From contig CAZFDT010000018.1 in assembly GCA_964518335.1 (NCBI GenBank), forward strand, positions 11,454 to 75,453: a stretch of DNA of 64,000 nt, read 5' to 3'. The notes under the pieces are model-generated. The model was not told the origin of the DNA. It saw nothing but the letters and a program-made list of their open reading frames with translations, and searched no databases. The DNA is from CAZFDT01 sp964518335. GTDB lineage: Bacteria > Planctomycetota > Phycisphaerae > Phycisphaerales > Phycisphaeraceae. Position 1 is the first letter of the stretch. Every line of letters begins with the position of its first letter. Of this stretch, positions 53,256 to 63,998 are shown piece by piece. The position numbers and the translations under genes are program-made.

Positions 53256-54230
53256 CTATCGGCCGGCGTCGGAGTCGAGTTGCAGGTCCGTGCCCGTCAC
53301 GATGCGATACGCTTCGAGGTAACGGGCGAGCGTGCCCTGGATCACTTCGTCGGGTAGTCGCGGACCGGGTGCTTCCTTATTCCATCGGCCTTGATCGACC
53401 AGCTCCTGAAGATAGTTGCGCACGTACTGTTTGTCGAAGCTGTTCTGATCGCGGCCGGGTGCGTATTCACTTGCGGGCCAGAAGCGCGAGCTGTCCGGCG
53501 TGAGCACCTCGTCTATTAAGATAGGCTTCGTTTCGTTTCGATCAAGAGGCAACCCGAACTCAAACTTGGTGTCGGCCAAAATGATGCCGCGCTGCGCCGC
53601 GTGATCGTGGCCCATCTGGTAGATCGTCAGCGACAGATCGCGCAGCGTGGTCATCAGGTCCTTGCCCGCGATCTCGCACGCGCGCTCGAAGGAGATGTTC
53701 TCATCGTGGCCGCTTTCCTCCTTGGTCGCGGGGGTGAAGATCGGCTCGGGAAGTTTGTCGCACTGCTTGAGGCCCGGCGGCAGCTTCACGCCGCAGACGG
53801 TCTGCGTCTTCTTGTATTCGCTCCACCCGCTGCCGGCGAGGTAGCCGCGCACCACGCACTCGATGGGCACGACCCTGGTCTTGCGCCCGATCATCACGCG
53901 GCCGCGCAGTTGCCGCCGCTGCTCGTCGCTCAAGCCCGGCAGCACCGCCGGGTCCAGGGAGATCACGTGGTGCGACACGCGGTCGCCGAGCTTGGCTGCA
54001 ACCATGTCGAACCAGAACCGGCTGATCTGGGTAAGCACCACGCCCTTGCCGGGGATGCCGTTGGGCATCACCACGTCGAACGCACTGATGCGGTCCGACG
54101 CGATGAGCACGATGGCGTCGCGCCCGTCAGCGAGCGTGGCGGTGTAGATGTCGCGCACCTTGCCCTGCCGCCGATTGGGCAGCGGGAGGTTGGTCTGCAT
54201 GACAGGCTCGGGCGATTGAGTCGTGGTCAT
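53256..54230 (-). CDS. purC: SAICAR synthetase
   Basis: This 324-residue protein starts MTTTQSPEPVMQTNLPLPNR and has GKVRDIYTATLADGRDAIVL, SDRISAFDVVMPNGIPGKG, the VPIECVVRGYLAGSGWSEYK block and DTKFEFGLPLDRNETKPILI. This is the longer PurC type (about 300 residues). It joins aspartate to CAIR with ATP in purine synthesis. It ends at a strong terminator and is downstream of pheS on the same strand, 31 bp away. Confidence 0.96.
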   Translation of the reverse strand: MTTTQSPEPVMQTNLPLPNRRQGKVRDIYTATLADGRDAIVLIASDRISAFDVVMPNGIPGKGVVLTQISRFWFDMVAAKLGDRVSHHVISLDPAVLPGLSDEQRRQLRGRVMIGRKTRVVPIECVVRGYLAGSGWSEYKKTQTVCGVKLPPGLKQCDKLPEPIFTPATKEESGHDENISFERACEIAGKDLMTTLRDLSLTIYQMGHDHAAQRGIILADTKFEFGLPLDRNETKPILIDEVLTPDSSRFWPASEYAPGRDQNSFDKQYVRNYLQELVDQGRWNKEAPGPRLPDEVIQGTLARYLEAYRIVTGTDLQLDSDAGR

Positions 54231-54261
54231 GGTGAAGCTCCGTTGGGTTGGCAGGAATAGT

Positions 54262-55287
54262 CTAGAACTGTCGCAGAAATCGCACGTCGTTTTCGAAGAG
54301 CCAGCGGATGTCCTGAATAGCGTACTTGCGCATGGCCAGGCGTTCGATCCCGAGGCCGAAGGCGAAGCCGGTCCACGCTTCGGGATCGTAGCCGACGGCC
54401 TCGAACACGGCCGGATCGACCATGCCGCAGCCGCCCAGCTCGACCCACTTCTCGACGCCGCGGATGTGCATCTTCACGTCCATCTCCGCGGAGGGCTCGG
54501 TGAACGGGAAGTAGCTGGGCCGGAGTCGCACCTGGGCGTCGGGGCCGAACATCGCGTGGGCGAACTGGATCAGCGTCGTCTTCAGATCGACCATGCTCAC
54601 CTTGCGATCGACGTACAACCCCTCGACCTGGTGGAACATCGAGTAGTGCGTGGCGTCGTGCTCGTCGGGACGGTACACCCGGCCCACTGCAACGACACGC
54701 AACGGCGGGCGGGTCTTCTCCATCACGCGGATCTGAATCGTCGAGGTCTGTGACCGCAGCATCGTGCCCATACTTCCGGGTGGACCGCCGAAGATTTCCG
54801 GGGGCTCGACGTAGAAGTTGTCCAATGGATCGCGCGCGGGATGGTCCTGCGGGATGTTGAGCGCGACGAAGTTGTGCCGCTCGTCCTCGATCTCCGGGCC
54901 GGTCGCCACGTCGAAGCCCATGCGGCCGAACACCTCGACCAGCTCGTCGATCGTCTGCGTGATGACGTGCGTGCGCCCCATCCGCGGCGGCAGCCCGGGT
55001 TCGGTCAGGTCCAGCAGCGGTCCTTTAGCCGCTTGCGGCCGAGCATCGCCCAGTGACACTTGGCGCGCCTCGAACGCGGCCTCGACACGCTGCCGCAGCG
55101 CATTGGCCTGCGCCCCAAACGCAGGCTTCTGTTCTCTGGGCACGTCCTTGAGCAGGCCCATCAGCGCCTTGATCGCACCCTTGCTGCCCAGGTACTTGAC
55201 GCGGAATGCCTCCAGCGCCGCGCCGTCCCCGGCCGCCGCCAGGTCCGCCTCCGCCTGCCTGCCCAGTTCAGCGATGCGTTCGAGCAT
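54262..55287 (-). CDS. pheS: Phenylalanine-tRNA ligase alpha subunit
   Basis: The start at 55287 (MLERIAELGRQAEADLAAAG) matches the usual PheS start, giving 341 residues; an in-frame ATG at 55326 would add 13. The N-terminal coiled coil is followed by VKYLGSKGAIKALMGLLKDV, the class II motif region GRTHVITQTIDELVEVFGRM, the GRVYRPDEHDATHYSMFHQV block and the C-terminal FALGIERLAMRKYAIQDIRW. It charges tRNA-Phe together with PheT, which is not in the window. Confidence 0.95.
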   Translation of the reverse strand: MLERIAELGRQAEADLAAAGDGAALEAFRVKYLGSKGAIKALMGLLKDVPREQKPAFGAQANALRQRVEAAFEARQVSLGDARPQAAKGPLLDLTEPGLPPRMGRTHVITQTIDELVEVFGRMGFDVATGPEIEDERHNFVALNIPQDHPARDPLDNFYVEPPEIFGGPPGSMGTMLRSQTSTIQIRVMEKTRPPLRVVAVGRVYRPDEHDATHYSMFHQVEGLYVDRKVSMVDLKTTLIQFAHAMFGPDAQVRLRPSYFPFTEPSAEMDVKMHIRGVEKWVELGGCGMVDPAVFEAVGYDPEAWTGFAFGLGIERLAMRKYAIQDIRWLFENDVRFLRQF

Positions 55288-55334
55288 GGCGGCAGAGGAT
55301 ACCGGATTTGTCGCCGGCGGTAACATGCGTCGCC

Positions 55335-56033
55335 ATGGAGTTTGACGCGGGCATCCTGCTGGTCGTCGGCTTCTTCGTGCTGGCGGCGGTGGGTGCGGTG
55401 GTGGCGAAGGTTCAGGCCGCCAGGCGCCGCCAGGCCCTGGCCGATTGGGCCGCCGCCAATCGCTTCTCGTTCCGTGAAGCCCGCGATCACAGCTTCGATA
55501 CCCGCTACGGCCAGTACGACTGCTTGCGCCGCGGCGACAACCGCTATGCGTACAACATCCTCAACGGCATGCGCGGCACGCACAACGTCATCGCCTTCGA
55601 CTACCACTACCAGACCTACTCGCGCGACAATAAAGGCCGACGCAAGACCCATCACCATCACTTCTCCGCAGCGATCGTCGAGACTGAGCTGCCACTGCGT
55701 CCGCTGCTGATCCGACCCGAGGGCATCTTCGACAAGCTCACCGCGTTTTTCGGGATGGACGACATCAACTTCGAGTCGGCCGAGTTCTCCCGCAAATTCC
55801 ACGTCAGCGCGCCCGACCGGCAGTGGGCCTTCGATGTGATCCATCAGGACACGATGGAGTTCCTGCTCGTCCAGCCGCGCTTTTCCATTGAAATGGAGGG
55901 CCCGGGCCTGATCGTGTGGAAGAGCGGTCGGCTCAACCTCGCCGACCTCGAAGCGGCGATCCACGTCGGCTCGGGTATCCTGCAGCGGCTGCCCCGCTAC
56001 CTCGTCAACGAACTCAAAGGAGTCACTTCATGA
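55335..56033 (+). CDS. Membrane-anchored hypothetical protein upstream of lemA
   Basis: ATG at 55335 gives 232 residues. One N-terminal membrane segment (AGILLVVGFFVLAAVGAVVA) is followed by a soluble domain with WAAANRFSFREARDHSFDTR, FDYHYQTYSRDN, HHHHFSAAIVETELPLRPLL and FSIEMEGPGLIVWKSGRL. This pattern is like the DUF3137-type proteins often encoded with LemA. Its stop overlaps the lemA start in ATGA, so the two are coupled. It starts divergently from pheS, 47 bp away. Confidence 0.75.
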   Translation: MEFDAGILLVVGFFVLAAVGAVVAKVQAARRRQALADWAAANRFSFREARDHSFDTRYGQYDCLRRGDNRYAYNILNGMRGTHNVIAFDYHYQTYSRDNKGRRKTHHHHFSAAIVETELPLRPLLIRPEGIFDKLTAFFGMDDINFESAEFSRKFHVSAPDRQWAFDVIHQDTMEFLLVQPRFSIEMEGPGLIVWKSGRLNLADLEAAIHVGSGILQRLPRYLVNELKGVTS

Positions 56034-56626
56034 ACGCACTGGCACTGGCGCAGGCGATGAGCAGCGGCATGATCGCCACGATCGTCGTGGTCGTGCTGGG
56101 TCTGATCATCGTGGTGTGGATTATCGCGATGTATAACGGCCTGGTCCGCCTCAAGAACGCGGTGGACGAGTCGTGGAGCGGCATCGACACCGAGCTGCGA
56201 CGCCGCTACGACCTGATCCCCAACCTTGTCGAGACTGTCAAGGGCTATGCCACGCACGAGAAGGAGACGCTGGAGCGCGTGATCCAGGCCCGCAACGTCG
56301 CCTACGCCAACCACGGCTCGCCCGAGGCGCAGGCCAAGGACGAGAACGTGCTGGTCGGGGCGATGCGCCAGCTCTTCGCCATCGCCGAGCAGTATCCCGA
56401 CCTCAAGGCCAACGCCAACTTCGCCGAGTTGCAGAAGGAGCTGGCCAACACCGAGGACCGCATCCAGCGGTCGCGCCGCTTCTACAACGCCAACGTACGC
56501 GACCTCAACAACCGCATCGAGCTGTTCCCGTCAAATCTGATCGCTGGCACCTTCGGTTTCACCAAGCGGGAATACTTCGAGATTGAAGAAGCTGCCGCCC
56601 GACAACCCGTGGTGGTGAAGTTCTGA
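56030..56626 (+). CDS. lemA: LemA family protein
   Basis: This 198-residue protein has one N-terminal membrane helix (IATIVVVVLGLIIVVWIIAM) and the LemA signature YNGLVRLKNAVDESWSGIDT, RRRYDLIPNLVETVKGYATH. It continues EDRIQRSRRFYNANVRDLNN and ends near FPSNLIAGTFGFTKREYFEI. The family forms helical bundles at the membrane; the biochemical role is unclear. It is coupled to the gene upstream. Confidence 0.93.
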   Translation: MNALALAQAMSSGMIATIVVVVLGLIIVVWIIAMYNGLVRLKNAVDESWSGIDTELRRRYDLIPNLVETVKGYATHEKETLERVIQARNVAYANHGSPEAQAKDENVLVGAMRQLFAIAEQYPDLKANANFAELQKELANTEDRIQRSRRFYNANVRDLNNRIELFPSNLIAGTFGFTKREYFEIEEAAARQPVVVKF

Positions 56627-56643
56627 CGAAACCCGCGGTCCTC

Positions 56644-57624
56644 TCACCGCAGGGCGATGACCAGCTTGCCCATGACGTGGCCTGTGGCCTGCTGGCGGTG
56701 GGCGTCGGCGAGGCGGTCGAGGGGATAGACCTGGCTGATGTGGGGCTTGAGTTGGCCGGCATCGACCAGTTCGCCGGCAGTGCGAAGGATCTGACCCTGA
56801 TTCTCGGGGTGATGGCTGTAGTAGATCGGCCCGCCCATGAACTCGAAGTGCAACGACGCGTTCTTGAGAAAGAGGTTGCCCAAGTCCACGCCCCCCGAAG
56901 GCGGAAGGATGGACACGATGCGGCCATACGGCGCGACGCTGGCGATCGAGAGCTTGAGATTGTCGCCGCCAACGGTTTCGAGCACGGCGTCGGCGCCGCG
57001 ACCACCGGTGATCTCCTTGGCGTGGTCGGCGACGTCGGACTTGTGGTAGTCGATGACCTCGTCGGCGCCGAGCTGGCGACAGAGGGCGATGGACTCTTCG
57101 CGCCCGGCGGTGGCAATGACGCGGCAGCCGTGATGCCTGGCGAGCTGGATGGCGACGTGTCCGACGCCGCCGGCGCCGGCGTGGATCAGCACCGTTTCGC
57201 CATGGTGCAGCCGCGCGTGGTGGAACAGCGCCTCCCAGGCCGTGAGCGTCACCAGGGGCAGGGCGGCGGTCTGCAAATGGTCAAGTGCAGCAGGCTTGGG
57301 TGAAGCCGTGCGGCTGTCGAGCAGCACCAGCTCGGCGTTGCTTCCGTTGCGGAAGAGCGAAGGTGAGCCATACAGCTCGTCGCCGGGGGCAAAGCCTTCG
57401 ACCTTGTCGCCCACCGCGCGCACCACGCCGCTGACGTCGAAGCCCAGCACCATCGGCAACGTGCGCGCGAACATGCCGCCCTCGCGCACCTTCAGGTCCA
57501 CCGGGTTCAGCGCCGAGGCGTGCACCTCCACCAGCAGGTCAAAGTCGCGTGCCGTCGGCTCCGGCAGATCCAGCGGCTGCAACACCTCCACCGGTCCGTG
57601 CTTGTGTAGGCCCATTGCCCGCAT
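56644..57624 (-). CDS. Quinone oxidoreductase-like medium-chain dehydrogenase
   Basis: ATG at 57624 gives 326 residues. The protein starts MRAMGLHKHGPVEVLQPLDL, with VHASALNPVDLKVREGG, VLGFDVSGVVRAVGDKVEGF and the NADPH-binding motif VLIHAGAGGVGHVAIQLARH. The zinc ligands of alcohol dehydrogenases are absent, so it belongs to the zinc-free quinone-reductase branch. It probably reduces quinones or enones with NADPH. It is convergent with lemA, 17 bp apart. Confidence 0.9.
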   Translation of the reverse strand: MRAMGLHKHGPVEVLQPLDLPEPTARDFDLLVEVHASALNPVDLKVREGGMFARTLPMVLGFDVSGVVRAVGDKVEGFAPGDELYGSPSLFRNGSNAELVLLDSRTASPKPAALDHLQTAALPLVTLTAWEALFHHARLHHGETVLIHAGAGGVGHVAIQLARHHGCRVIATAGREESIALCRQLGADEVIDYHKSDVADHAKEITGGRGADAVLETVGGDNLKLSIASVAPYGRIVSILPPSGGVDLGNLFLKNASLHFEFMGGPIYYSHHPENQGQILRTAGELVDAGQLKPHISQVYPLDRLADAHRQQATGHVMGKLVIALR

Positions 57625-57738
57625 GCAACGACTCCTGACCACTCGATCACGCGGGGCTGATCGTACCACGCGACGGGACCGGAGGAGGATGCCGATCGTA
57701 CAAAACGGCGGGCGCAGGAAGCGGATATACTGGCGGAT

Positions 57739-58164
57739 ATGAAGCGAATGACGTGCAAGACGATCGGAGCGATGCTCGGGCTGTGCCTTGGGTGGATGGT
57801 GGCGGGTCTGGCATACCCACCGGGCAACGTGAGTCTGGCGGCGAGTGCGGCGGCGGAAACGGACGGGCACGGGCATGCCGAGGCGGTCGATCATGACGAA
57901 GGACTCAAGGCCGCGTCAGGTCTTGTGCCGCGCGACGCCCAGGGCCACGCGGCTACACCGGCGTGGTTCGGCACGGTCGTCAAACTAATTGTGGGGCTTT
58001 TCGTGGCGGCGATTGTCATCGGTGTCCCGGCTCTGCGAGCCAAAGGTGGCGACCCGGCGGGGCTGGCGACCGCCCACGACCAGGCCCACGCCCATCACGA
58101 CGAGGAGCATGCCGGCCACGGTCAAAGCACGGGCCACGCCGCGGCGGGTTCGCACGGACACTGA
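57739..58164 (+). CDS. His-rich membrane-associated hypothetical protein
   Basis: This 141-residue protein has an N-terminal signal or membrane segment (IGAMLGLCLGWMVAGLAY), a second membrane segment (VVKLIVGLFVAAIVIGVPAL) and many His/Asp/Glu clusters: TDGHGHAEAVDHDEG, HDQAHAHHDEEHAGHGQ and SHGH at the end. The His clusters suggest metal binding or buffering in the periplasm. No enzyme family is recognised. It stands alone between the quinone oxidoreductase and the glycosidase. Confidence 0.7.
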   Translation: MKRMTCKTIGAMLGLCLGWMVAGLAYPPGNVSLAASAAAETDGHGHAEAVDHDEGLKAASGLVPRDAQGHAATPAWFGTVVKLIVGLFVAAIVIGVPALRAKGGDPAGLATAHDQAHAHHDEEHAGHGQSTGHAAAGSHGH

Positions 58165-58200
58165 ACCCGGTCACGAATCCGAGTGGAAAGCACTTTTTTC

Positions 58201-58256
58201 TTGGTAAAGAGGGTGGGTCGGGGTATGATCGAGGGCGGCTGAGCAACAGTTGCTCA
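58201..58256 (+). promoter_or_regulatory. Promoter with palindromic operator before the PEP-CTERM glycosidase
   Basis: TTGGTA (58201-58206) and TATGAT (58224-58229) are 17 bp apart, 4/6 and 5/6 to consensus. A perfect palindrome TGAGCAAC-A-GTTGCTCA (58240-58256) covers the region just after the expected start site, 25 bp before the ATG. It fits a repressor site. Confidence 0.65.
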
Positions 58257-58280
58257 CGGCTCCCTCGGATCAGGCCAGCC

Positions 58281-59684
58281 ATGAGTTCTCGCGTGTGGGT
58301 GCTTTTGACCGTCTGGGGTCTGGGCTGTCTGTTCGCGCCCGGCATGCCTGCCGTGCGTGGCGACGCTGAAAAGCCAGCCTTGCGCGACTTCATGGGGATC
58401 AACGGCCACACCGTCCTGTTCGACCCCGCCCTCTACAGCCCGCTGGTCAAACTCGTCCGCGATTACCACAACATCGGCTGGGACGTGGGCAGCGACACGA
58501 GCAACCCCACGAACTTCCCCTTCGCCGCCAACCTCGTGAACTGGGACAGCGTCTATGGCTCGTGGGTCGCCCAGGGTCAGAAGGTCAACGCGGCAATCCA
58601 ACTCAACATCGGCGAGGCCGGCTGGACCGACATGGCCGCCGACGCGAAGCAATATGGCCGAGCGCTGGCGCAATACTTCGGCCCGACCGTCGGCAACGGA
58701 CTGATCAACTCGGTGCAGATCGGCAACGAGCCGGGCGACTACTCCGACGCTGGGTTCCGCACTGTCTTCCAGAACATGGCCCAGGGCATCCGCGAGGTCG
58801 ATCCCCACCTCACCATCGTCCTGCCCAACAGCACGCCCGGCAGCAGCACGCTCTACAGCAAGTCGCTTGACATCTACGACGGGCTGCACGATCTGTTCGA
58901 CGTCATCGCCGTCCACACCTATCCGCACCTGACCGGCTGGCCCACGTGGGAGCCCAGCTACCCCGAGGACCCGCGCCTGCCCTACCTGCAGCGCGTTCAC
59001 GATGTCATCGCCTGGCGCGACCAGCACGCCCCGGGCAAGCAGGTCTGGGTCACGGAGTTCGGCTACGACAGCACCACCCAGCCCAATCAGCCCACCGGCA
59101 CGTTCAAGGACTGGATGCACGTCAACGACACGCAGCAGGCCCAATACCTCGTGCGCTCCTATCTCGCCTTCTCGAGCATGGACGTGGACCGGGCCTACCA
59201 GTTCTGGTTCAACGACAGCGACACACCGCAACTGCACGGCTCGTCGGGCGTGACGCGCCACGGCGTGCCCAAGCCCTCCTACTACGCCATCCGTCATCTG
59301 CAGCAGATACTCGGCGACTACCGCTTCCGCGATGCCCTGGTCGAAATCGAAGCCGACCTGTACCTGTACGCCTACGAGCATGCCGACGACCCGAGCCAGG
59401 TCGTGTGGGCGCTCTGGTCGCCGACGGGCCACGACCGGGAAATCGAGATCACGCTGGACGATCTGCCGGGCGTGCTGGGCTGGGCGCAGCGGATGCCGTT
59501 GACCGACGGGCTGGCGCCGGCCGTTGCAGTGACCTATCTCGACGGCGGGACGGTGCGATTGACCGTGACCGAGTCGCCGACGTATCTCTATTTCCACAGC
59601 GTGCCCGAGCCGGCGTCGCTGGTCGTGCTGACGCTGGGGACGGCGGGACTGGTCAGACGAGCTCGGCGATCACGCTGTCGCTGA
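58281..59684 (+). CDS. PEP-CTERM glycoside hydrolase-like protein
   Basis: ATG at 58281 gives 467 residues with a signal peptide (VWVLLTVWGLGCLFAPGMPA). The TIM-barrel part has IGNEPGDYSDAGF, with a Glu after Asn as in clan GH-A acid/base sites, and VWVTEFGYDS, with the likely nucleophile Glu. A beta domain follows. The C terminus SVPEPASLVVLTLGTAGLV plus RRARRSRCR is a PEP-CTERM signal. It probably hydrolyses a polysaccharide at the cell surface. Its last 32 bp overlap the hemW 3' end. Confidence 0.8.
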   Translation: MSSRVWVLLTVWGLGCLFAPGMPAVRGDAEKPALRDFMGINGHTVLFDPALYSPLVKLVRDYHNIGWDVGSDTSNPTNFPFAANLVNWDSVYGSWVAQGQKVNAAIQLNIGEAGWTDMAADAKQYGRALAQYFGPTVGNGLINSVQIGNEPGDYSDAGFRTVFQNMAQGIREVDPHLTIVLPNSTPGSSTLYSKSLDIYDGLHDLFDVIAVHTYPHLTGWPTWEPSYPEDPRLPYLQRVHDVIAWRDQHAPGKQVWVTEFGYDSTTQPNQPTGTFKDWMHVNDTQQAQYLVRSYLAFSSMDVDRAYQFWFNDSDTPQLHGSSGVTRHGVPKPSYYAIRHLQQILGDYRFRDALVEIEADLYLYAYEHADDPSQVVWALWSPTGHDREIEITLDDLPGVLGWAQRMPLTDGLAPAVAVTYLDGGTVRLTVTESPTYLYFHSVPEPASLVVLTLGTAGLVRRARRSRCR

Positions 59685-60768
59685 CGAACAGGCCCCGGCG
59701 GGTGAGCCGCAGATGAGTGGCGGTGCGTTCGAGCAGGCCTAGGGCGATCAGGTCGTCGATGCGTCGGGCGTCGGGCAAGGCGGTGGCGAGCCAGTCGAGG
59801 GCGACGCCGTCGCGCAGGCGCAGGTTCATCATGAGCCGCTCGGCGGTGCGCTGCGGCGTGTCGAGCTGCTCGACGTCGATCAGCGGCGGCTGGGGAGAGT
59901 GGTCGATGTAGTCGCCGATGCGCGGGGCGACTTTCCAGCGCCGGCCGTCGATGTGGCTGGCGGCGCCTGGGCCAAGGCCCACGTAGCTGCCGCAGGTCCA
60001 GTACGTGAGGTTGTGCCGGCAGCGGTGGTGCGGCGCGCGGGCGAACGCGCTGATTTCGTAATGCTCGAACCCCGCATCCGCCATGCGGTCGAGAATCAGG
60101 CCATACATCCGGGCCTCAAGGTCCTCGTCGATGCGCTGCACTTGGCCCATGCGCAGGCGCTGTGTCATCGCCGTGTTGGGCTCGTAGGTCAGTCCATAGT
60201 AGGACAGGTGCGTCGTGCCCAGCGCCAGCGCCGTGGCCAGATCGGCCTCCACATCCGACGCCGTCTGGCCGGGGATGGCGAAAATCAAGTCCAGGTTGAT
60301 GTTGTCGATGCCCGCTCTTCGGAAGTGATCGACGGCGACGGCGACATTCCGGGGATCGTGCCAGCGTTCGAGTGTCTTGAGGTGCCGCGCGTCGAACGAC
60401 TGGGCCCCGATGCTCACGCGGTTGACCCCGCCATCGGCCAGCGTCGCCGCCAGCTCGGCGGTGACGGTTTCGGGATTGGCCTCGACGGTGAACTCGACGA
60501 CCCGCCGCAGCACGCCCAGGCGGGCCATGGCTTCGAGGATACGCCGCCAGTGGCGGGCCGCGAGAAGGGTCGGCGTGCCGCCCCCTGCGAACACCGTCTG
60601 CGGCTGCAGATCCAGCACCCCGGCGACCATGTCCAGCTCGCGCAGCAGTGCGTCGGTGAATGCCTGTTGACGCTGGCTTTCGCTCGCCACGTCGTGCTCG
60701 ACGGAGTAAAAATCGCAATAGTGGCACTTGTGAAAACAGAGTGGAATATGCAGATAAAGCCCCGCCAC
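59653..60768 (-). CDS. hemW: Radical SAM protein HemW (coproporphyrinogen III oxidase-like)
   Basis: No ATG precedes the conserved start closely; GTG at 60768 gives VAGLYLHIPLCFHKCHYCDF and a 371-residue product of normal length. The C-x3-C-x2-C cluster in CFHKCHYC binds the [4Fe-4S] for SAM. Further family features are TVFAGGGTPTLL, VEANPETVTAELA, VNRVSIGAQSFDARHLKTLE and LIFAIPGQTASDVEADL. HemW-type proteins handle heme or act as heme chaperones. It is divergent from the FHA gene. Confidence 0.9.
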   Translation of the reverse strand: MAGLYLHIPLCFHKCHYCDFYSVEHDVASESQRQQAFTDALLRELDMVAGVLDLQPQTVFAGGGTPTLLAARHWRRILEAMARLGVLRRVVEFTVEANPETVTAELAATLADGGVNRVSIGAQSFDARHLKTLERWHDPRNVAVAVDHFRRAGIDNINLDLIFAIPGQTASDVEADLATALALGTTHLSYYGLTYEPNTAMTQRLRMGQVQRIDEDLEARMYGLILDRMADAGFEHYEISAFARAPHHRCRHNLTYWTCGSYVGLGPGAASHIDGRRWKVAPRIGDYIDHSPQPPLIDVEQLDTPQRTAERLMMNLRLRDGVALDWLATALPDARRIDDLIALGLLERTATHLRLTRRGLFVSDSVIAELV

Positions 60769-60958
60769 AAGGCTGGCGTCCCGGCACAGACGATACGGAC
60801 GTTGCGGTTGGGCCAAGGGCTTAGGCGGCAATGGTTGAACCGCGGCGTCGGGGGCGTTAAACTTGCCTGCGGTAACGGGTTTTGGCGGGTGGCGTCCGCT
60901 ATGTGGGACCCGTTGGGGCGCGCCTTCGATCGTGACGCTCGTCACGTGAGGAATCAGG

Positions 60959-61519
60959 ATGGATGTTCGCCTCGTCATGTTCAAAGCCGACGGCACGCGC
61001 CGGGACTTCCCGGTGAGCAAGCCGCGGATCGTCATCGGTCGCACCAACACCTGCGACCTGCGCATCCCCGTCTCCAGCGTCTCGCGGCAGCATTGCGAGC
61101 TGCTCGTCAGCGACGACGACGAGGCCATCCGTGTGCGCGACCTGGGCTCGAGCAACGGAACGTATCACAATAGCGTGCGAATCCAGCAGGCGACAGTGAA
61201 GGCCGGGGACGAGGTGGTGGTGGGCCCCGTGGTTTTCACGGTGGTCGTTGACGGGGTGCCCCAGGAGATCAAGCCCACGCGCTCGATCGTGGACCAGGCC
61301 TCGGCCGACAGTGCGACGCCGTCGCCGACACTGCAGTCCCAGACGGTCAGCGACGATTCGGCGGTGCCCCTGGCCCTGGACGCCAGCAGCGACGATCTGC
61401 CTGCATTTGTCGAGTCGGAGGCCCATTCGCCGACCGTCGATCTGGACGACCCGATCGCGGCGTTGGAGGCCTTGGCCGAGGCCGAGACCGACGAGCCCGC
61501 CAAGCGCAGAAAAGCGTAA
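60959..61519 (+). CDS. FHA-domain protein
   Basis: This 186-residue protein starts MDVRLVMFKADGTRRDFPVS and has an FHA domain over residues 1-95: RIVIGRTNTCDLRIPVSSVS-RQHCEL and RVRDLGSSNGTYHN carry the phosphothreonine-binding Arg, Ser and Asn. The C-terminal half is acidic and Ser/Asp-rich, probably disordered. It likely binds a phosphorylated partner, perhaps of a Ser/Thr kinase system; no kinase is in the window. Confidence 0.9.
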   Translation: MDVRLVMFKADGTRRDFPVSKPRIVIGRTNTCDLRIPVSSVSRQHCELLVSDDDEAIRVRDLGSSNGTYHNSVRIQQATVKAGDEVVVGPVVFTVVVDGVPQEIKPTRSIVDQASADSATPSPTLQSQTVSDDSAVPLALDASSDDLPAFVESEAHSPTVDLDDPIAALEALAEAETDEPAKRRKA

Positions 61520-61552
61520 CAGCCTGTCTGAGCCGTGTGCAGTGCCGGGGGG

Positions 61553-61744
61553 TTATCCCTTGGTCGGGACTTCGTTGACGTGATCGGTGACGCGACCGCC
61601 GCCGCTGGGCGTCGAAGCCGGAACCATGACCTTCGTCCCGCAGTTGCGGCAACGCACATTCTTGCCCCTGGCCTCGGCGGGAACCGACAGCACCGTACGG
61701 CACTTGAGGTTGGGGCACATCAAGCGAACGTTATCCGATGCCAT
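61553..61744 (-). CDS. Small zinc-ribbon protein (MJ0042-like)
   Basis: ATG at 61744 gives 63 residues: MASDNVRLMCPNLKCRTVLS, then VPAEARGKNVRCRNCGTKV. The CPNLKC and CRNCG knuckles form a zinc ribbon of the MJ0042 type, abundant in planctomycetes. The tail is flexible. It is convergent with the FHA gene, 33 bp apart. The role is not known. Confidence 0.75.
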   Translation of the reverse strand: MASDNVRLMCPNLKCRTVLSVPAEARGKNVRCRNCGTKVMVPASTPSGGGRVTDHVNEVPTKG

Positions 61745-62175
61745 GGTCTCTCTCCCGAGGGAGGCCCCTCCCTCATAGCCCTCATCGGCCCATTGGGGAC
61801 TCCACTTGACCCCGCGGCGTCGGACCAGAGCCGCAAGCGTCAGCGAGAGGGACATTCCGGGGGTTCCGAGGGGTTCCGAGGGGGTCTGGCGCGTTCGGGG
61901 GGTTCCCAGCTCAGCAATGGCCCGTGACGCCGCGCCATTCGCTGGCATTCGTGGCTGTGGCGCATTCTGGCCCCTGATGGCGGACCCTCAGTCGTGACGA
62001 TATAATCCCCATCGTGACGCACCGCCGGACCATCATCGGGATCATCATTATCTCCCGGAGCTTCGCTCGGTAGGGCGGCATCGTCACCCCCAAAAGGACT
62101 CGATGACCCAGAACCCTGCCGAGTGGCAGGGTTTGTTGCTATATCTGTCTGCTGTCCGCCTATGGATTGACGCTC
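61745..62175. other. Intergenic region before cimA
   Basis: This 430-bp region has GGTTCCGAGG-type tandem motifs (about 61859-61883), a TTCCGGGGG copy at about 61855-61863, and an ACCCTGCC...GGCAGGGT inverted repeat near 62111-62133 followed by TTTGTTG, which may be a terminator or attenuator. No credible gene. Confidence 0.4.
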
Positions 62176-63885
<1,710 letters not shown>

Positions 63886-63924
63886 ACCCCGCCCTTTCGC
63901 CCGCTATTGTGTCGGGTTCCCGAT

Positions 63925-63998
63925 GCACCCGTAGCTCAATTGGATAGAGCGGCGGTCTACGGAACCGCAGGTTGTTGGTTCGAGCCCAACCGGGTGTA
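63925..63998 (+). tRNA. tRNA-Arg (anticodon ACG)
   Basis: The 74-nt sequence folds as a cloverleaf: acceptor GCACCCG/CGGGTGT, D-arm GCTC...GAGC, anticodon arm GCGGT-CTACGGA-ACCGC with ACG at positions 34-36, and T-arm GTTGG-TTCGAGC-CCAAC. The discriminator base is A; a CCA end is not encoded. Confidence 0.95.
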
